The notes under the pieces were generated by a model. That model searched no databases. It saw nothing but the letters and a program-made list of their open reading frames with translations, and was not told the DNA's origin. 64,000 nucleotides of DNA from Pseudomonas sp. HOU2 (GTDB taxonomy: Bacteria; Pseudomonadota; Gammaproteobacteria; Pseudomonadales; Pseudomonadaceae), in the NCBI RefSeq assembly GCF_040729435.1, contig NZ_CP160398.1:5983545-6047544 (forward strand). Direction: 5' to 3'. A program made the translations under genes and the position numbers. Positions 39,851-49,071 of this stretch are shown piece by piece. Every line of letters begins with the position of its first letter. Position 1 is the stretch's first letter.

Positions 39851-40927
39851 TCACTGATGAAAAGTGAAGCGATCCTTGCCCGTATGCTTTGACTGATACA
39901 ACGCATCGTCCGCCTTGATCAGCGCCTGATTCAAGGTATCGCCATCCTCCACCCGCGCCACACCCACGCTGATCGTGACCGGGTACTGCGTCGGTTGTTC
40001 GCGCACCACCCGGCACAACTCGCCAGCCAGCGCCTCGACATCCTCGCGCCGCACACCCGTCAGGTAAATTGCAAACTCTTCGCCACCCAGACGCGCGAAA
40101 TCGTGCTGCGCCATCACCGTTTTGATATCGGCGGCCACGCGTTTCAGCACTTCATCGCCGATGTCGTGACCGTACACATCATTCACTTTCTTGAAGTTAT
40201 CGATGTCGATCATCGCCAGGTAATGGTCGTGCTCGCGAGGGACAGCCTGCAGGTGTTTTTGCGCCATTGTCATGAACGATCGACGATTGGGGATTTCGGT
40301 CAGCGTGTCGTTATAGGCCTGATCCAGCAGCAGCCGGGACATGATGTAGTTGTAGAGCTTGGCCTCACGCAGTTTGAGAAAGGTGTAGATCGTCAACGAG
40401 CAGAGAAACACGCTGTAGCAAGCGGTCATCACGCCACGCAGCTCAATCAGGGTAGTGGGGGTGTTGATGAACGGGTTGAGAACCAGCCAGATGATCACTT
40501 GCGTCGCAAAGAACGCCCAGCGACTCAGTGGCAACACCGAGACGCTATACAGCATGCTGGCCGCAGCGAGTACCAGCCAGGAGCTATGAACGGCAGGCGG
40601 GATGCCGGTGACGATCAATCGCACGCCAACGGTAAGGCCGAGTACGAACAGCAGCGTGATCACGTCAAAATACCGGGCCTTGCGGGTGAAGCCCAGCACC
40701 ACGGTCAGCGTTGCAAAGAACGTGACGAAGGCCATCGAGCGCCAGGTGAAGCCCTGTTCACCGAGGAAACTGACGACCAGATCGAACACCAGCCAGATCG
40801 CAATACTGGCGGCGTAGATCAGCAGGCTGAACGTGTGCAGCCGTTCGAATTCATGCTGGATGAACTCGACCCGCAACTCGGCGGGCGCGGTTTTTTTCAG
40901 TACCTGCTCTTCAATGAGTTTGTACAT
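39851..40927 (-). CDS. Membrane diguanylate cyclase (GGDEF)
   Basis: A 358-aa c-di-GMP synthase. Residues about 35-190 hold six or so hydrophobic helices forming a membrane sensor; the GGDEF domain follows with NRRSF, DIDNFKKVNDVYGHDIGDEVL in part, and the active-site GGEEF near residue 281. The upstream inhibitory RxxD site is replaced by MAQH, so product inhibition is not expected. It overlaps the DUF4434 gene by 17 bases and is the last gene of the wecB-nfrB-nfrA unit, so its c-di-GMP is likely meant for NfrB. Start ATG 40927 (MYKLIEEQVL). Confidence 0.9.
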   Translation of the reverse strand: MYKLIEEQVLKKTAPAELRVEFIQHEFERLHTFSLLIYAASIAIWLVFDLVVSFLGEQGFTWRSMAFVTFFATLTVVLGFTRKARYFDVITLLFVLGLTVGVRLIVTGIPPAVHSSWLVLAAASMLYSVSVLPLSRWAFFATQVIIWLVLNPFINTPTTLIELRGVMTACYSVFLCSLTIYTFLKLREAKLYNYIMSRLLLDQAYNDTLTEIPNRRSFMTMAQKHLQAVPREHDHYLAMIDIDNFKKVNDVYGHDIGDEVLKRVAADIKTVMAQHDFARLGGEEFAIYLTGVRREDVEALAGELCRVVREQPTQYPVTISVGVARVEDGDTLNQALIKADDALYQSKHTGKDRFTFHQ

Positions 40928-41789
40928 TGCTGCTTTGCTGTTTGCGCTGGTTGTCGAGGATCACCCGGCCCCACGGGCGGTAACGCAGGGAAAATACCGC
41001 GCTGGCGTGGCAGCCTGTGGAGGTCGCATCGGGCGGCGCAGGTTCGGCACGAAACGGCTGGCCCTCGGCACTGACCTGCCGAAACGCCTCGCGCACGATG
41101 CCCACGGAGCAGGGCAGTGCATTGGCGTAACCGCTGCGTACCACCGGTGACAGTTTCTTGGTGCCAGCGCCATCCTGCCACCACACCTGAATCCCGACGG
41201 CGCTCAGTTCGCCCAGCCATTGCCCGTTTACCCCCGGCGCGAGTTTGCCGGCGCTGAATGCACTGATGTGCAACGGTGCATCGAGCTTGCTGGCGAAATC
41301 CTTGAGCTGGCGTTGCAATATGGCTCGGCGATCTGTCGCCAAAAAGTGGAAGTCGTCCAGCTCCAGTGGCAGATACCAGCCACTGACCGGCAGCTTCCAG
41401 TCCTCGCGCAATGTTTGCTGTTGCGCCAGTGACTGGCCCAACTGTGCCTGCCAGTAAGTGCCGAGACCGGCACTGTCGAGTTCGTCGATGCGCTGGTAAT
41501 AGGCCGGATCCATCTTCAACCCGAGCACCAGCTGCAAGCCTTGTTGTTGCGCCAGTTTCAGACTGTTGGCGAGCCAGCCACTGGCGCCGCCAAAGTCCGA
41601 ATCACCATAGGCTGTCCACTGCACGATCACGCTGCGGGCACCCTGACGCGCGGTGTCCTGCCAGATTTGCTGCCACTGAGCCTGACTGAGGCTGGCATCG
41701 ACATTCAGCGGTTGGTAAAACACACGCTCGTCGGCACGCACGACAACTGCGCCAAGCAGCAGACAGAAAAACATCATCCAGCGCGCCAT
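40911..41789 (-). CDS. DUF4434 periplasmic protein, putative glycan-acting TIM barrel
   Basis: A 292-aa exported protein. Signal peptide MARWMMFFCLLLGAVVVRA precedes a domain of the DUF4434 type, thought to be a glycoside-hydrolase-like TIM barrel (SVIVQWTAYGD strand, GLQLVLGLKMDP strand, and VSGWYLPLELDDFHF with acidic residues at the expected strand end). The start ATG at 41789 shares its A with the nfrA stop (TGATG), preferred over an upstream start inside nfrA. In the operon it may trim, release or modify the NfrA/NfrB polymer. Hydrolase activity is inference. Confidence 0.78.
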   Translation of the reverse strand: MARWMMFFCLLLGAVVVRADERVFYQPLNVDASLSQAQWQQIWQDTARQGARSVIVQWTAYGDSDFGGASGWLANSLKLAQQQGLQLVLGLKMDPAYYQRIDELDSAGLGTYWQAQLGQSLAQQQTLREDWKLPVSGWYLPLELDDFHFLATDRRAILQRQLKDFASKLDAPLHISAFSAGKLAPGVNGQWLGELSAVGIQVWWQDGAGTKKLSPVVRSGYANALPCSVGIVREAFRQVSAEGQPFRAEPAPPDATSTGCHASAVFSLRYRPWGRVILDNQRKQQSSNVQTH

Positions 41790-44700
41790 CAGAAATTCCA
41801 CTCCACGCCCAGTAACACACCGTTGCCACCGTCATACAGATTGCCGCCCAGCGATTGCTGGTACTCGGTGCGCACCGTCAATTTCGAGCGGTAAGCGTTG
41901 TAGCGATCATCGTCGTACCACCATTGCCAGCGCAGGCCGACCCCGGTGCGCAGGTCCTGGCGCCAGTCGTTGCTCGGGTCCTGACTGGCGAATTCGAGAA
42001 AGCCGTACGGCATGATTGTCTGCGCGGCGTTGGACGGCAGCTTCCACGCATGCCCTTGCTGGAAACGCGACAGCCACTGATGGTCGCCAGCCTTGGTCCA
42101 CCACGCGGCATCCAGGTAGAGAAAACGCTCATCCCAGTCGCTTTCATCAACGCGCCAGTCGTTGCGGTACTGGCCCTGATCGAGGAACGAGGCTGTGGCG
42201 CGCAACAGGTAGTCGGTGGTGGTGCGGCCGTCCTGGCGATGATCGTCGAGCTGATCCGAAAGTTTGTGCGGATTGATCATCTGCCCAAGGCTCAGGCCGT
42301 GGTTATCTTGATCATCGAACTGGCTCTGCTTGTAGATCTCGGCATAGAGGTTGATGTTCTGCGTACCCCACGGCTTGTAGCGCAGACCAACCCCCGCCGC
42401 AGCGGATTCAGCGTAGCTGGAGCGGCTCTGACCACCGAGCAGAACCCGCCCGTAGACTGACAGCGTGCTGCCCGCGCGACTCGGTTCTTCGCCCAGCGCG
42501 TGGTCCCACATCGCCACTTGCACGTTCTGCGAGCTGGCACTGCGGCGTGTACCTTTGCTGTTGTCGTCGCGCAGGAAATCGTTGGTCGAGACCCCTGCCG
42601 GCGACCAGGTGCTGGCGAGGGTGAAGCTGTCACGACGCGACAGGGTTTCGTGGGCGCGACGCTGGCGGTAGCGCCGGGCTTCCATGCTGCCGTCTTCGTC
42701 GTCGGCGGCAACCGGGTTCTGCTCCAGATCAATGACCCGACGCAGTTCCTTGCGGGCCGAGGCGCTGTCTTCGACTTCGTCATAACGCCACGCCAGGGTT
42801 TCGCCGAGACGATAATCCTCGGGAAAATCCCGGGTGGCCTGCTGCAGGTACGGAATCGCCCGGGCGCGTTCTTCGCGAGTCGGCGCGCCGGACAGGCGCA
42901 TACCGTAATCGGCGCGGTAACGCGGCTTGTCCGGCTCACGGCGTACCGCTTCCGCCAGCCACGCATTGCTTTGCGCCAGGTCGCCGGCCTTTTGTGCGGT
43001 GACAGACGCGGCATAGAAATGCCCGGCATCCGGCGCTTGCTGCAAGGCCTGACGCTGGCGCTGCAAGGCTTGGGCATGATCGCCACGGGCATCGGCAATC
43101 GCTGCGCCGAGCGCCCATTCGTTGGCACCGCGAGTCCTGCTTTGTTGCCAGTAACCCTCGGCAGCCTGGCTGTCACCGGCATTCAGCGCGCTACGGCTGG
43201 CGGTCAGGCGGGCGTTGTCGCTGAGTTCGGCGGCAGGAATGCTGCGCCAGATCGCCAAGGCACCTGCGGAATCGCCCGCAGCTTCCAGTGCGTAGGCCAA
43301 TGGCAAACGGCTGCTGCGGTCACCGAGTTTTTCCGCTTGCTGGTAATAAACCACCGCTTCACCGGGGCGATCCGGCATGGCGCAACGGCCGAGCGCACGA
43401 TAATCGCCAGCGGCTTGCGGGTGATTGCCAAGCGCTTGCTGAACAGCATTGCACTGACCGTTTTCCGCCAGTTGCGCAAGCAATTGGCCGCGAGTGGCAC
43501 CGTCGATATGACGGATCAGTAATGCCATCCGCTGCTGCTGTGCGGGCGTGGTCTGTTTGGCTGACGCGTAGATTCCGGCCAGACGCTGCAGCGCGGTGCC
43601 TGGCAGGCGTGCGCCGAAGCGGTCATAGGCGTTTTCCAGCAGTTCCTGAGCGTGGGCACGATCACCGCTGTCGAGTGCGAGGAAACTGGCCTGATTCAGC
43701 GACGCCAGATCGCCGGTCTGACGGTAGTGGTATTCCCACAGCGTTTGCTCCTCGGTGCGGCGCCCCATGGTTTGGGCCAGTTGCGCGCGGCGTTTGACCA
43801 CAGCCGGGGTCTGTTGTTGCCCGGCGAGCCAGACCATGACCTTGCTGCTCTGGCCCTGTTCCTGCCAGACATCGAGCAGTTGCGCCTGTCGCCGACTATC
43901 CCACGGTTGCGGCAACGTCGTACTCTGCAGCAGATCGGTGGCTTGCAGGCGCTGGGCGAGCACCAGCCACGCTTGTGGATCATCGCTTGGCTGGCAACTG
44001 CGCAGTTGTGTCAGTGCGGCTTCAGGGTCGTGACGCGACAACCAGTCGGCGGTTTCCAGGCAGGGGCGCTGCAGGTCGTTGCTCAGGCGTTGAACGCTGG
44101 GCACATCGTCGGTCTGGCGTGCCAGTTCCCACAGCCGCTGGCGTTGCGCCGGATCCGCCAGGTCTTCGGCTGGCAGTGACTGCAACCAGCGCTGAGCCTG
44201 TTGATCGTGGCCCATGGCGATGGCACGGTCGACCATCGCCAGGCGCACCTTGCGCGCGGCTGCAGGACTTGGTGCCTGTTGCAACAGTTGTTGCAGCGGT
44301 TTTTCGTCCAGTCGCTGCACATAGGCGTTGGCCAGACGTTGCCAGCCCTCGGCATCCAGTTGGTTGCGCGCCGCGAGCGGTGCCAGTTGCTCGATGGTGC
44401 CGCTCCAGTCACGCAGTTGCTCTGACCAGTTGGCGCGGGCCAGACGCAAGATGTTGTCGTCGCCCTTGGGCGCCAGTTGCGCCAGCCAGTCGTGGGCCTT
44501 GGCCGCGCCACCGAATTTAGCCAGGCTCAAGCTGTAGGCCTGCCACAGGCGCACGCGGTCGTTAAGGTCGCTGGTCGCCATCCATTGCTCGACCTGGGTG
44601 CTGCTCGGCGGATCCTGTTCGATCCAGGTCAGGCGCAGGTCGAGAGTGGCTGCGCTGTCGCGTTCCGGCAACGCTTCGACGGCGTCCTTGTAACGGCGTT

Positions 44701-44950
44701 GCTTGGCCAGGGCGTCCACCAGCAGCGCCCGAGCTTCATCATTTTTTGGAACCTTCTCCAGCAGGTGGCGCATCAGGCGTTCGACTTCTTTCCAGTTGCC
44801 TTTCTTCGCTTCGCGGTAGCTGCGGTCCATGTACGGATAGCTGCGGAACTGTTCGAAATCGCTCAGCGGCGCGGCTTGCAGCGGGTAGGCGCTGCTCAGA
44901 CCGAGCAGCAGACTGCCCATCAACAAGGTATGACGATGTACTGGTTTCAT
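41789..44950 (-). CDS. nfrA: NfrA-type outer-membrane TPR/barrel protein (N4 receptor family)
   Basis: A 1053-aa exported protein, slightly longer than E. coli NfrA. Signal peptide (to about residue 27, ...SSAYPLQA), then about 25 TPR-like helical hairpins (for example NWKEVERLMRHLLEKVPKNDEA in part, AALDSGDRAHAQELLENAY), and a C-terminal about 270-residue beta-barrel (NfrA C-terminal domain) with alternating strands ending in aromatic Phe (GVLLGVEWNF), the outer-membrane insertion signal. In E. coli NfrA is the phage N4 receptor and exports the NfrB-made glycan. Overlaps nfrB by ATGA; translation is coupled. Confidence 0.93.
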   Translation of the reverse strand: MKPVHRHTLLMGSLLLGLSSAYPLQAAPLSDFEQFRSYPYMDRSYREAKKGNWKEVERLMRHLLEKVPKNDEARALLVDALAKQRRYKDAVEALPERDSAATLDLRLTWIEQDPPSSTQVEQWMATSDLNDRVRLWQAYSLSLAKFGGAAKAHDWLAQLAPKGDDNILRLARANWSEQLRDWSGTIEQLAPLAARNQLDAEGWQRLANAYVQRLDEKPLQQLLQQAPSPAAARKVRLAMVDRAIAMGHDQQAQRWLQSLPAEDLADPAQRQRLWELARQTDDVPSVQRLSNDLQRPCLETADWLSRHDPEAALTQLRSCQPSDDPQAWLVLAQRLQATDLLQSTTLPQPWDSRRQAQLLDVWQEQGQSSKVMVWLAGQQQTPAVVKRRAQLAQTMGRRTEEQTLWEYHYRQTGDLASLNQASFLALDSGDRAHAQELLENAYDRFGARLPGTALQRLAGIYASAKQTTPAQQQRMALLIRHIDGATRGQLLAQLAENGQCNAVQQALGNHPQAAGDYRALGRCAMPDRPGEAVVYYQQAEKLGDRSSRLPLAYALEAAGDSAGALAIWRSIPAAELSDNARLTASRSALNAGDSQAAEGYWQQSRTRGANEWALGAAIADARGDHAQALQRQRQALQQAPDAGHFYAASVTAQKAGDLAQSNAWLAEAVRREPDKPRYRADYGMRLSGAPTREERARAIPYLQQATRDFPEDYRLGETLAWRYDEVEDSASARKELRRVIDLEQNPVAADDEDGSMEARRYRQRRAHETLSRRDSFTLASTWSPAGVSTNDFLRDDNSKGTRRSASSQNVQVAMWDHALGEEPSRAGSTLSVYGRVLLGGQSRSSYAESAAAGVGLRYKPWGTQNINLYAEIYKQSQFDDQDNHGLSLGQMINPHKLSDQLDDHRQDGRTTTDYLLRATASFLDQGQYRNDWRVDESDWDERFLYLDAAWWTKAGDHQWLSRFQQGHAWKLPSNAAQTIMPYGFLEFASQDPSNDWRQDLRTGVGLRWQWWYDDDRYNAYRSKLTVRTEYQQSLGGNLYDGGNGVLLGVEWNF

Positions 44951-47121
44951 GCGACCTCCCGGACGATGCGGTAAGCCGCTTGTTGTTCACTGGCCTGATC
45001 GGCCAGGGCTTGCTGGAGTACTTCCTCAGTGATCATGCCGCGGGAAATCAAGTGTTCACCGAGGGACATCTTGTCCGCGTCGAAATCGATCAGTGCCTGA
45101 TTGAACAGGGTCGGCGGCACCATGCCGCGCACCTGCAGCAGATTGCCGAGCAACACCTGATGGCGGCTCACCCGTTCCAGCAGGGCTTCGTCGTCCTGAT
45201 GACGTTCGAGCACTTGCAGCATATGAAGCACTTCCTCATTTTGCCGGGGACTGGCGTACCAGTAGCGAATCCCCAGCGTCACGCGGCCCTGTGGTGCCAG
45301 TCGGCAGCGCACCGGGCGTTTCAATTGGCGACTGATGGCGCCGAGCGAAACCTGGCTGACCGGGCCTTCGGAGGCCAGCACCAGAGTCTCGCCTTCCTCG
45401 GCGACCGGCAGCACGCCGTAGTGGGTCGCAACCCGGCGCGGCACGGCTTCGATCAGACGTTTATCGAGCTTGAACGGATTGAGCGGTGCCCATTCCAATT
45501 CGAGCTGTTCGGCCAGTTCTTGCACCAGTTGGGTGCTGTTGATGTACTCACGCAGCAGCAGTTCACGGCCCAGACGGCGACGCACGGGGCTGGTGATCGC
45601 GGCTTCGAGTTGCTCTTCGGTGAGCAGGCCTTTATCCACCAGTCGGTGACCCAAGGGGGTACGCTGGGCCTTGGTCAATGCCGGAAATTCGTGGGTTGTC
45701 TTGTCCCAGGCTACGCGCCGCGAATCGCCCATCTCCATGACCTGACGCAGCGCGCGCAGGTTGGCGAAGAAGTTGACGAAGTTGCTCCACATCATGCGGG
45801 GTGCCGAGAGCAGGCCCTCGACCAGCCCGTAATAACGGGTAACGAACCAACCGCGCTGAAACAGCCGGTTGAGCAGCATGAAGCCGTTGAGCCATAGCAA
45901 TACCGAGAGCAGCGAGCTGTCGGAGAGAATCGATGGATAGCGCCACGAGTCGGGCGAAATCACCGTAATCAGCCACATCGCGATCAGCACCACGAACAGC
46001 AGGTTGACCAGAAAACTCAACATGTAGGCGATCAGGCCGCGACGGTCACGCCACAGGAAGTAGTTGAGCAGGCCCTTGCGGCTCCAGCCGAGGTTTTTCG
46101 TGCCCTGAAAGACGATGCCGACGATCCAGCGCGATTTCTGCCGGATCGCATGTTGCAGGTCGCGAGGAAAATGCTCGCGCACGCAGATCACTTGGGAGAA
46201 CTCGCGGTTCATGCCGAGCACCCACGGTTGCTCCAGTGCCAGCTTCGGATCACTGACCGAGTAACGGGCAAAGATGCACTTCATGCCTTTTTGCTTCAGG
46301 CGGAAGCCGATGTCGTAGTCCTCGGTGAGACTCTGCACATCGAAGGCGATGCCGTCGCCGTCTTCGAGCAGGGCGCTGATCGCCTTGCGACTGAAGCAGG
46401 TGCCGACCCCGGCGCTCGGCACCTGGCCGGTCAGCGCTTCGCGGACGATGACGTCTTTGCCGTGGTTCTCGGCGAACTCGTCGACATAGTGCCCGGCGGT
46501 AAAACCTTTCCATTCGGGGGCGTAGGGGTAGACCGGGATCTGAATCAGGTCCTTGTTCGGCAGCAGATAGTTGAACAGGCGCAATTCCATCGGCGAAATC
46601 ACGTCTTCGGCGTCGTGCAGGATGAAGCCGGCGAACTGGATTTTCGCCTCGCTTTCAAAGCGCAAAATCGCGTCGATGATGTTGTTCAGGCAGTCGGCCT
46701 TGCTGGTCGGGCCGGGGCGGGCGCAGACCACTTTGTGCACGTTGGGGTAGTGCTGGCAGACCGCGTCGACGTCGGCCTGGGTTTCGGCGTCGTTGGGGTA
46801 GGTGCCGACGAAAATCTGATAGTTCTCGTAATCGATGGTCGAGGCTGCCAGTCGTGCCATTTCGCCGACCACACCGACTTCATTCCACGCCGGTACCATG
46901 ATTGCCAGCGGCTTTTCGGGAATGGTGTAGAGCCGCTGTTCGTCGGCGCGCTCGAATTTTTCGTAGATCCGCCAGCGTCGGATCAGCTTGCGGAACCAGT
47001 AGACCAGGTCGATGAACAGGTCATCCAGACCGAGGAAGAACATCAACAGGGCGAGGCCAATCGCCACATATTTAAGAGCAAACAGCACGTACGCAAAGAA
47101 GTCGACCCAACCCAGACTCAT
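44947..47121 (-). CDS. nfrB: NfrB-type glycosyltransferase with MshEN c-di-GMP motifs
   Basis: A 724-aa inner-membrane family 2 glycosyltransferase. Two N-terminal helices lead to the catalytic domain with VPAWNEVGVV, HDAEDV, LTEDYDIGFRLKQKG and QKSRW (the D, DxD, TED, QxxRW pattern of processive synthases). Two or three helices (about 370-430) follow. The C-terminal third holds the MshEN domain: LGHRLVDKGLLTEEQLEAAI, LGRELLLREYINSTQLVQEL and near the end LGEHLISRGMITEEVLQQAL, matching the c-di-GMP-binding LGxxLxxxGxIxxxxLxxxL motif. Overlaps wecB and nfrA by ATGA. Should polymerise a ManNAc-type glycan when c-di-GMP is bound. Confidence 0.94.
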   Translation of the reverse strand: MSLGWVDFFAYVLFALKYVAIGLALLMFFLGLDDLFIDLVYWFRKLIRRWRIYEKFERADEQRLYTIPEKPLAIMVPAWNEVGVVGEMARLAASTIDYENYQIFVGTYPNDAETQADVDAVCQHYPNVHKVVCARPGPTSKADCLNNIIDAILRFESEAKIQFAGFILHDAEDVISPMELRLFNYLLPNKDLIQIPVYPYAPEWKGFTAGHYVDEFAENHGKDVIVREALTGQVPSAGVGTCFSRKAISALLEDGDGIAFDVQSLTEDYDIGFRLKQKGMKCIFARYSVSDPKLALEQPWVLGMNREFSQVICVREHFPRDLQHAIRQKSRWIVGIVFQGTKNLGWSRKGLLNYFLWRDRRGLIAYMLSFLVNLLFVVLIAMWLITVISPDSWRYPSILSDSSLLSVLLWLNGFMLLNRLFQRGWFVTRYYGLVEGLLSAPRMMWSNFVNFFANLRALRQVMEMGDSRRVAWDKTTHEFPALTKAQRTPLGHRLVDKGLLTEEQLEAAITSPVRRRLGRELLLREYINSTQLVQELAEQLELEWAPLNPFKLDKRLIEAVPRRVATHYGVLPVAEEGETLVLASEGPVSQVSLGAISRQLKRPVRCRLAPQGRVTLGIRYWYASPRQNEEVLHMLQVLERHQDDEALLERVSRHQVLLGNLLQVRGMVPPTLFNQALIDFDADKMSLGEHLISRGMITEEVLQQALADQASEQQAAYRIVREVA

Positions 47122-48272
47122 ACGTCGGTACCCGCCGCCGAGCGAGCGCTCAGCCAGGCGTGGAGGCGGGTGGCGATCAGTTCACTGGCGTGGCCGTCGC
47201 CATAAGGAAAGTGCACGCGACTCATGCGGGTGTAGGTGTCTTTGTCGTCCAGTAAACGGCTGGACTCTTCGACGATACGTGCCTTGTCTGTTCCCACCAG
47301 CAGCATGGTGCCGCTTTCCAGCACCGACGGCCGTTCGGTCACATCGCGTAGCACCAGCAACGGTTTGCCGATGGCCGGCGCTTCTTCCTGTACACCACCG
47401 GAATCGGTGAGGATGAAATGCGCCCGACCCATCAACCAGACAAAATTCGGGTAGTCCTGCGGGGCGATCAGATAGATGTTGGGTTTGTCCGAGAGAGTGC
47501 CATACACCACTTCCTGCACCAGCGGGTTGAGGTGTACCGGGTAGACAAACTGTACTTGCGGGTAACGCTCGGCGAGTTCGGCCAGCGCCTGACAGATGTT
47601 GCGAAAGCCATCGCCGATGTTTTCCCGGCGATGGCTGGTGATCAGGATCATCCGGCGTTGATCATCGAGTACAGCCAGCGGCGAGTCTGCGGCGGGCTGC
47701 CAGTGGGTTTGTTGCTGGTGATCGCGCATCCACAGCAAGGCATCGATCACGGTATTGCCGGTGATCTCGATGTTGTCCTCGGGCACGCCTTCGCGCAGGA
47801 GATTGGCAGCTGTCTTTGAGGTCGGCGGGAAATGCAGGTCGGCGATCACCCCGGTCAGACGCCGATTGGCTTCCTCCGGCCAGGGGGCGCGCAGGTTGCC
47901 GGTGCGCAGGCCCGCTTCGACGTGGCCGATCGGCAATTGGCGATTGAACGCGGCGAGGGCGGCGATGAAGCTGGTAGTGGTGTCACCGTGTACCAGCACG
48001 ATGTCCGGTTTGATGCGTTCGTAGGCCTGGTCGAGCTGTCCGAGCAGGTTCTGCGAGAGGCCGTTGATGGTCTGGCCCTGAGTCATCACTTGCAGGTCTT
48101 CGTCGACCGTCAGTTCAAAGGCGTCGAGCACTTGGGTGAGCATCTCCCGATGCTGGCCGGTGGAACAGATGTTCAGTTGGATGTCAGGCCACTGACGCAG
48201 AACCCGGGCCAACGGGGCCATTTTGATGGCCTCCGGACGAGTACCGAAAACCATCATGACTTTGAACGACAT
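47118..48272 (-). CDS. wecB: UDP-N-acetylglucosamine 2-epimerase (non-hydrolysing)
   Basis: A 384-aa epimerase interconverting UDP-GlcNAc and UDP-ManNAc. Family motifs: VMMVFGTRPEAIKMAPL, LVHGDTTTSFIAALAAF, HVEAGLRTGNLRAPWPEEANRR in part, TSHRRENIG and LTDSGGVQEEAPAIGKPLLVLRDVTERP in part. The start ATG at 48272 has AGGAGGGG 7 bases upstream; an ATG 18 bases earlier is less well placed. First gene of the nfr operon and ends in an ATGA overlap with nfrB. It likely supplies UDP-ManNAc for the polymer. Confidence 0.96.
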   Translation of the reverse strand: MSFKVMMVFGTRPEAIKMAPLARVLRQWPDIQLNICSTGQHREMLTQVLDAFELTVDEDLQVMTQGQTINGLSQNLLGQLDQAYERIKPDIVLVHGDTTTSFIAALAAFNRQLPIGHVEAGLRTGNLRAPWPEEANRRLTGVIADLHFPPTSKTAANLLREGVPEDNIEITGNTVIDALLWMRDHQQQTHWQPAADSPLAVLDDQRRMILITSHRRENIGDGFRNICQALAELAERYPQVQFVYPVHLNPLVQEVVYGTLSDKPNIYLIAPQDYPNFVWLMGRAHFILTDSGGVQEEAPAIGKPLLVLRDVTERPSVLESGTMLLVGTDKARIVEESSRLLDDKDTYTRMSRVHFPYGDGHASELIATRLHAWLSARSAAGTDV

Positions 48273-48448
48273 TGACCCCTCCTGGGACATGGCAACGCCG
48301 GGCGAAAACGCCGCGAGCGTGTGTTCTCTTGCTGAGAAATAAAGAAAAGCAGCCGGAAGGGAGCTTGTCCAATCCGGCGCGAGGCTTGTGTGTTACCGAT
48401 GATTTGGAACGAAAGTGCCATCGATTGAATGGCACTTAGGTGGCACTT

Positions 48449-48880
48449 TCAGCAAAAGTTCCGCTGACGTGGGCGAGGGAGGGTGCAGAGGGTACGCAGG
48501 GTATGACGCAGCCAGAGCAGATCATGCTGTGGCTGGCGGGCCAGGGCAGGCGCTTTGGTTCTGCCGATGTGTCGGGCGAAATCTTCACTTAATGTTTCTG
48601 CCGTGCCGATGCCTTTGAGCTTCTTCATGAGTTTGCCGTTCTTGTAGAACAGCACGGTCGGCGTGCCGGTAACCAGCGGATGACGCGGCGACTCACGGGT
48701 ATTGAGCATGTAAATGTTGGCCCGCAGCCGATACGGCTCGGCCACCTCGCGAAACACCGGCCCGGCCCATTCGCAGGCGGGGCAGTGATCGTTGGCGAAG
48801 TACAGGATCACCGGACGCCAGGTTTTCAGGGCTTTGCGGTAGATCGGAGCCAAGCGGGAAGACGTGGTCATCGTGCTCAC
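48449..48880 (-). CDS. Thioredoxin-fold protein
   Basis: A 143-aa thioredoxin-like protein without signal peptide. The redox motif is Cys33-Pro-Ala-Cys36 in FANDHCPACEW, and the cis-Pro loop is GTPTVLFYKNGK. The C-terminal 35 residues are a basic, Trp/Leu/Arg-rich extension (HTLRTLCTLPRPRQRNFC) not found in plain thioredoxins. The GTG at 48880 was chosen since AAGGAG lies 6 bases before it; an ATG 9 bases inside is the alternative. Its partner is unknown. Confidence 0.83.
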   Translation of the reverse strand: MSTMTTSSRLAPIYRKALKTWRPVILYFANDHCPACEWAGPVFREVAEPYRLRANIYMLNTRESPRHPLVTGTPTVLFYKNGKLMKKLKGIGTAETLSEDFARHIGRTKAPALARQPQHDLLWLRHTLRTLCTLPRPRQRNFC

Positions 48881-49071
48881 TGTTATCTCCTTTTCAGTGA
48901 CCATCCGAGAACGATTTCGAAAGTTAAGAGCAGAAACCAAAGCGTGTCTACTGTCAGACCTGACAGGTGTGCGAATACTTTTTTGAGCGTTGAATGAATG
49001 AGCCGCTTCCTGAGCACATTGATTCCCGATGACGCACGGAGGTGTTCGACTCAATGAAAGGACTTGCAAAC

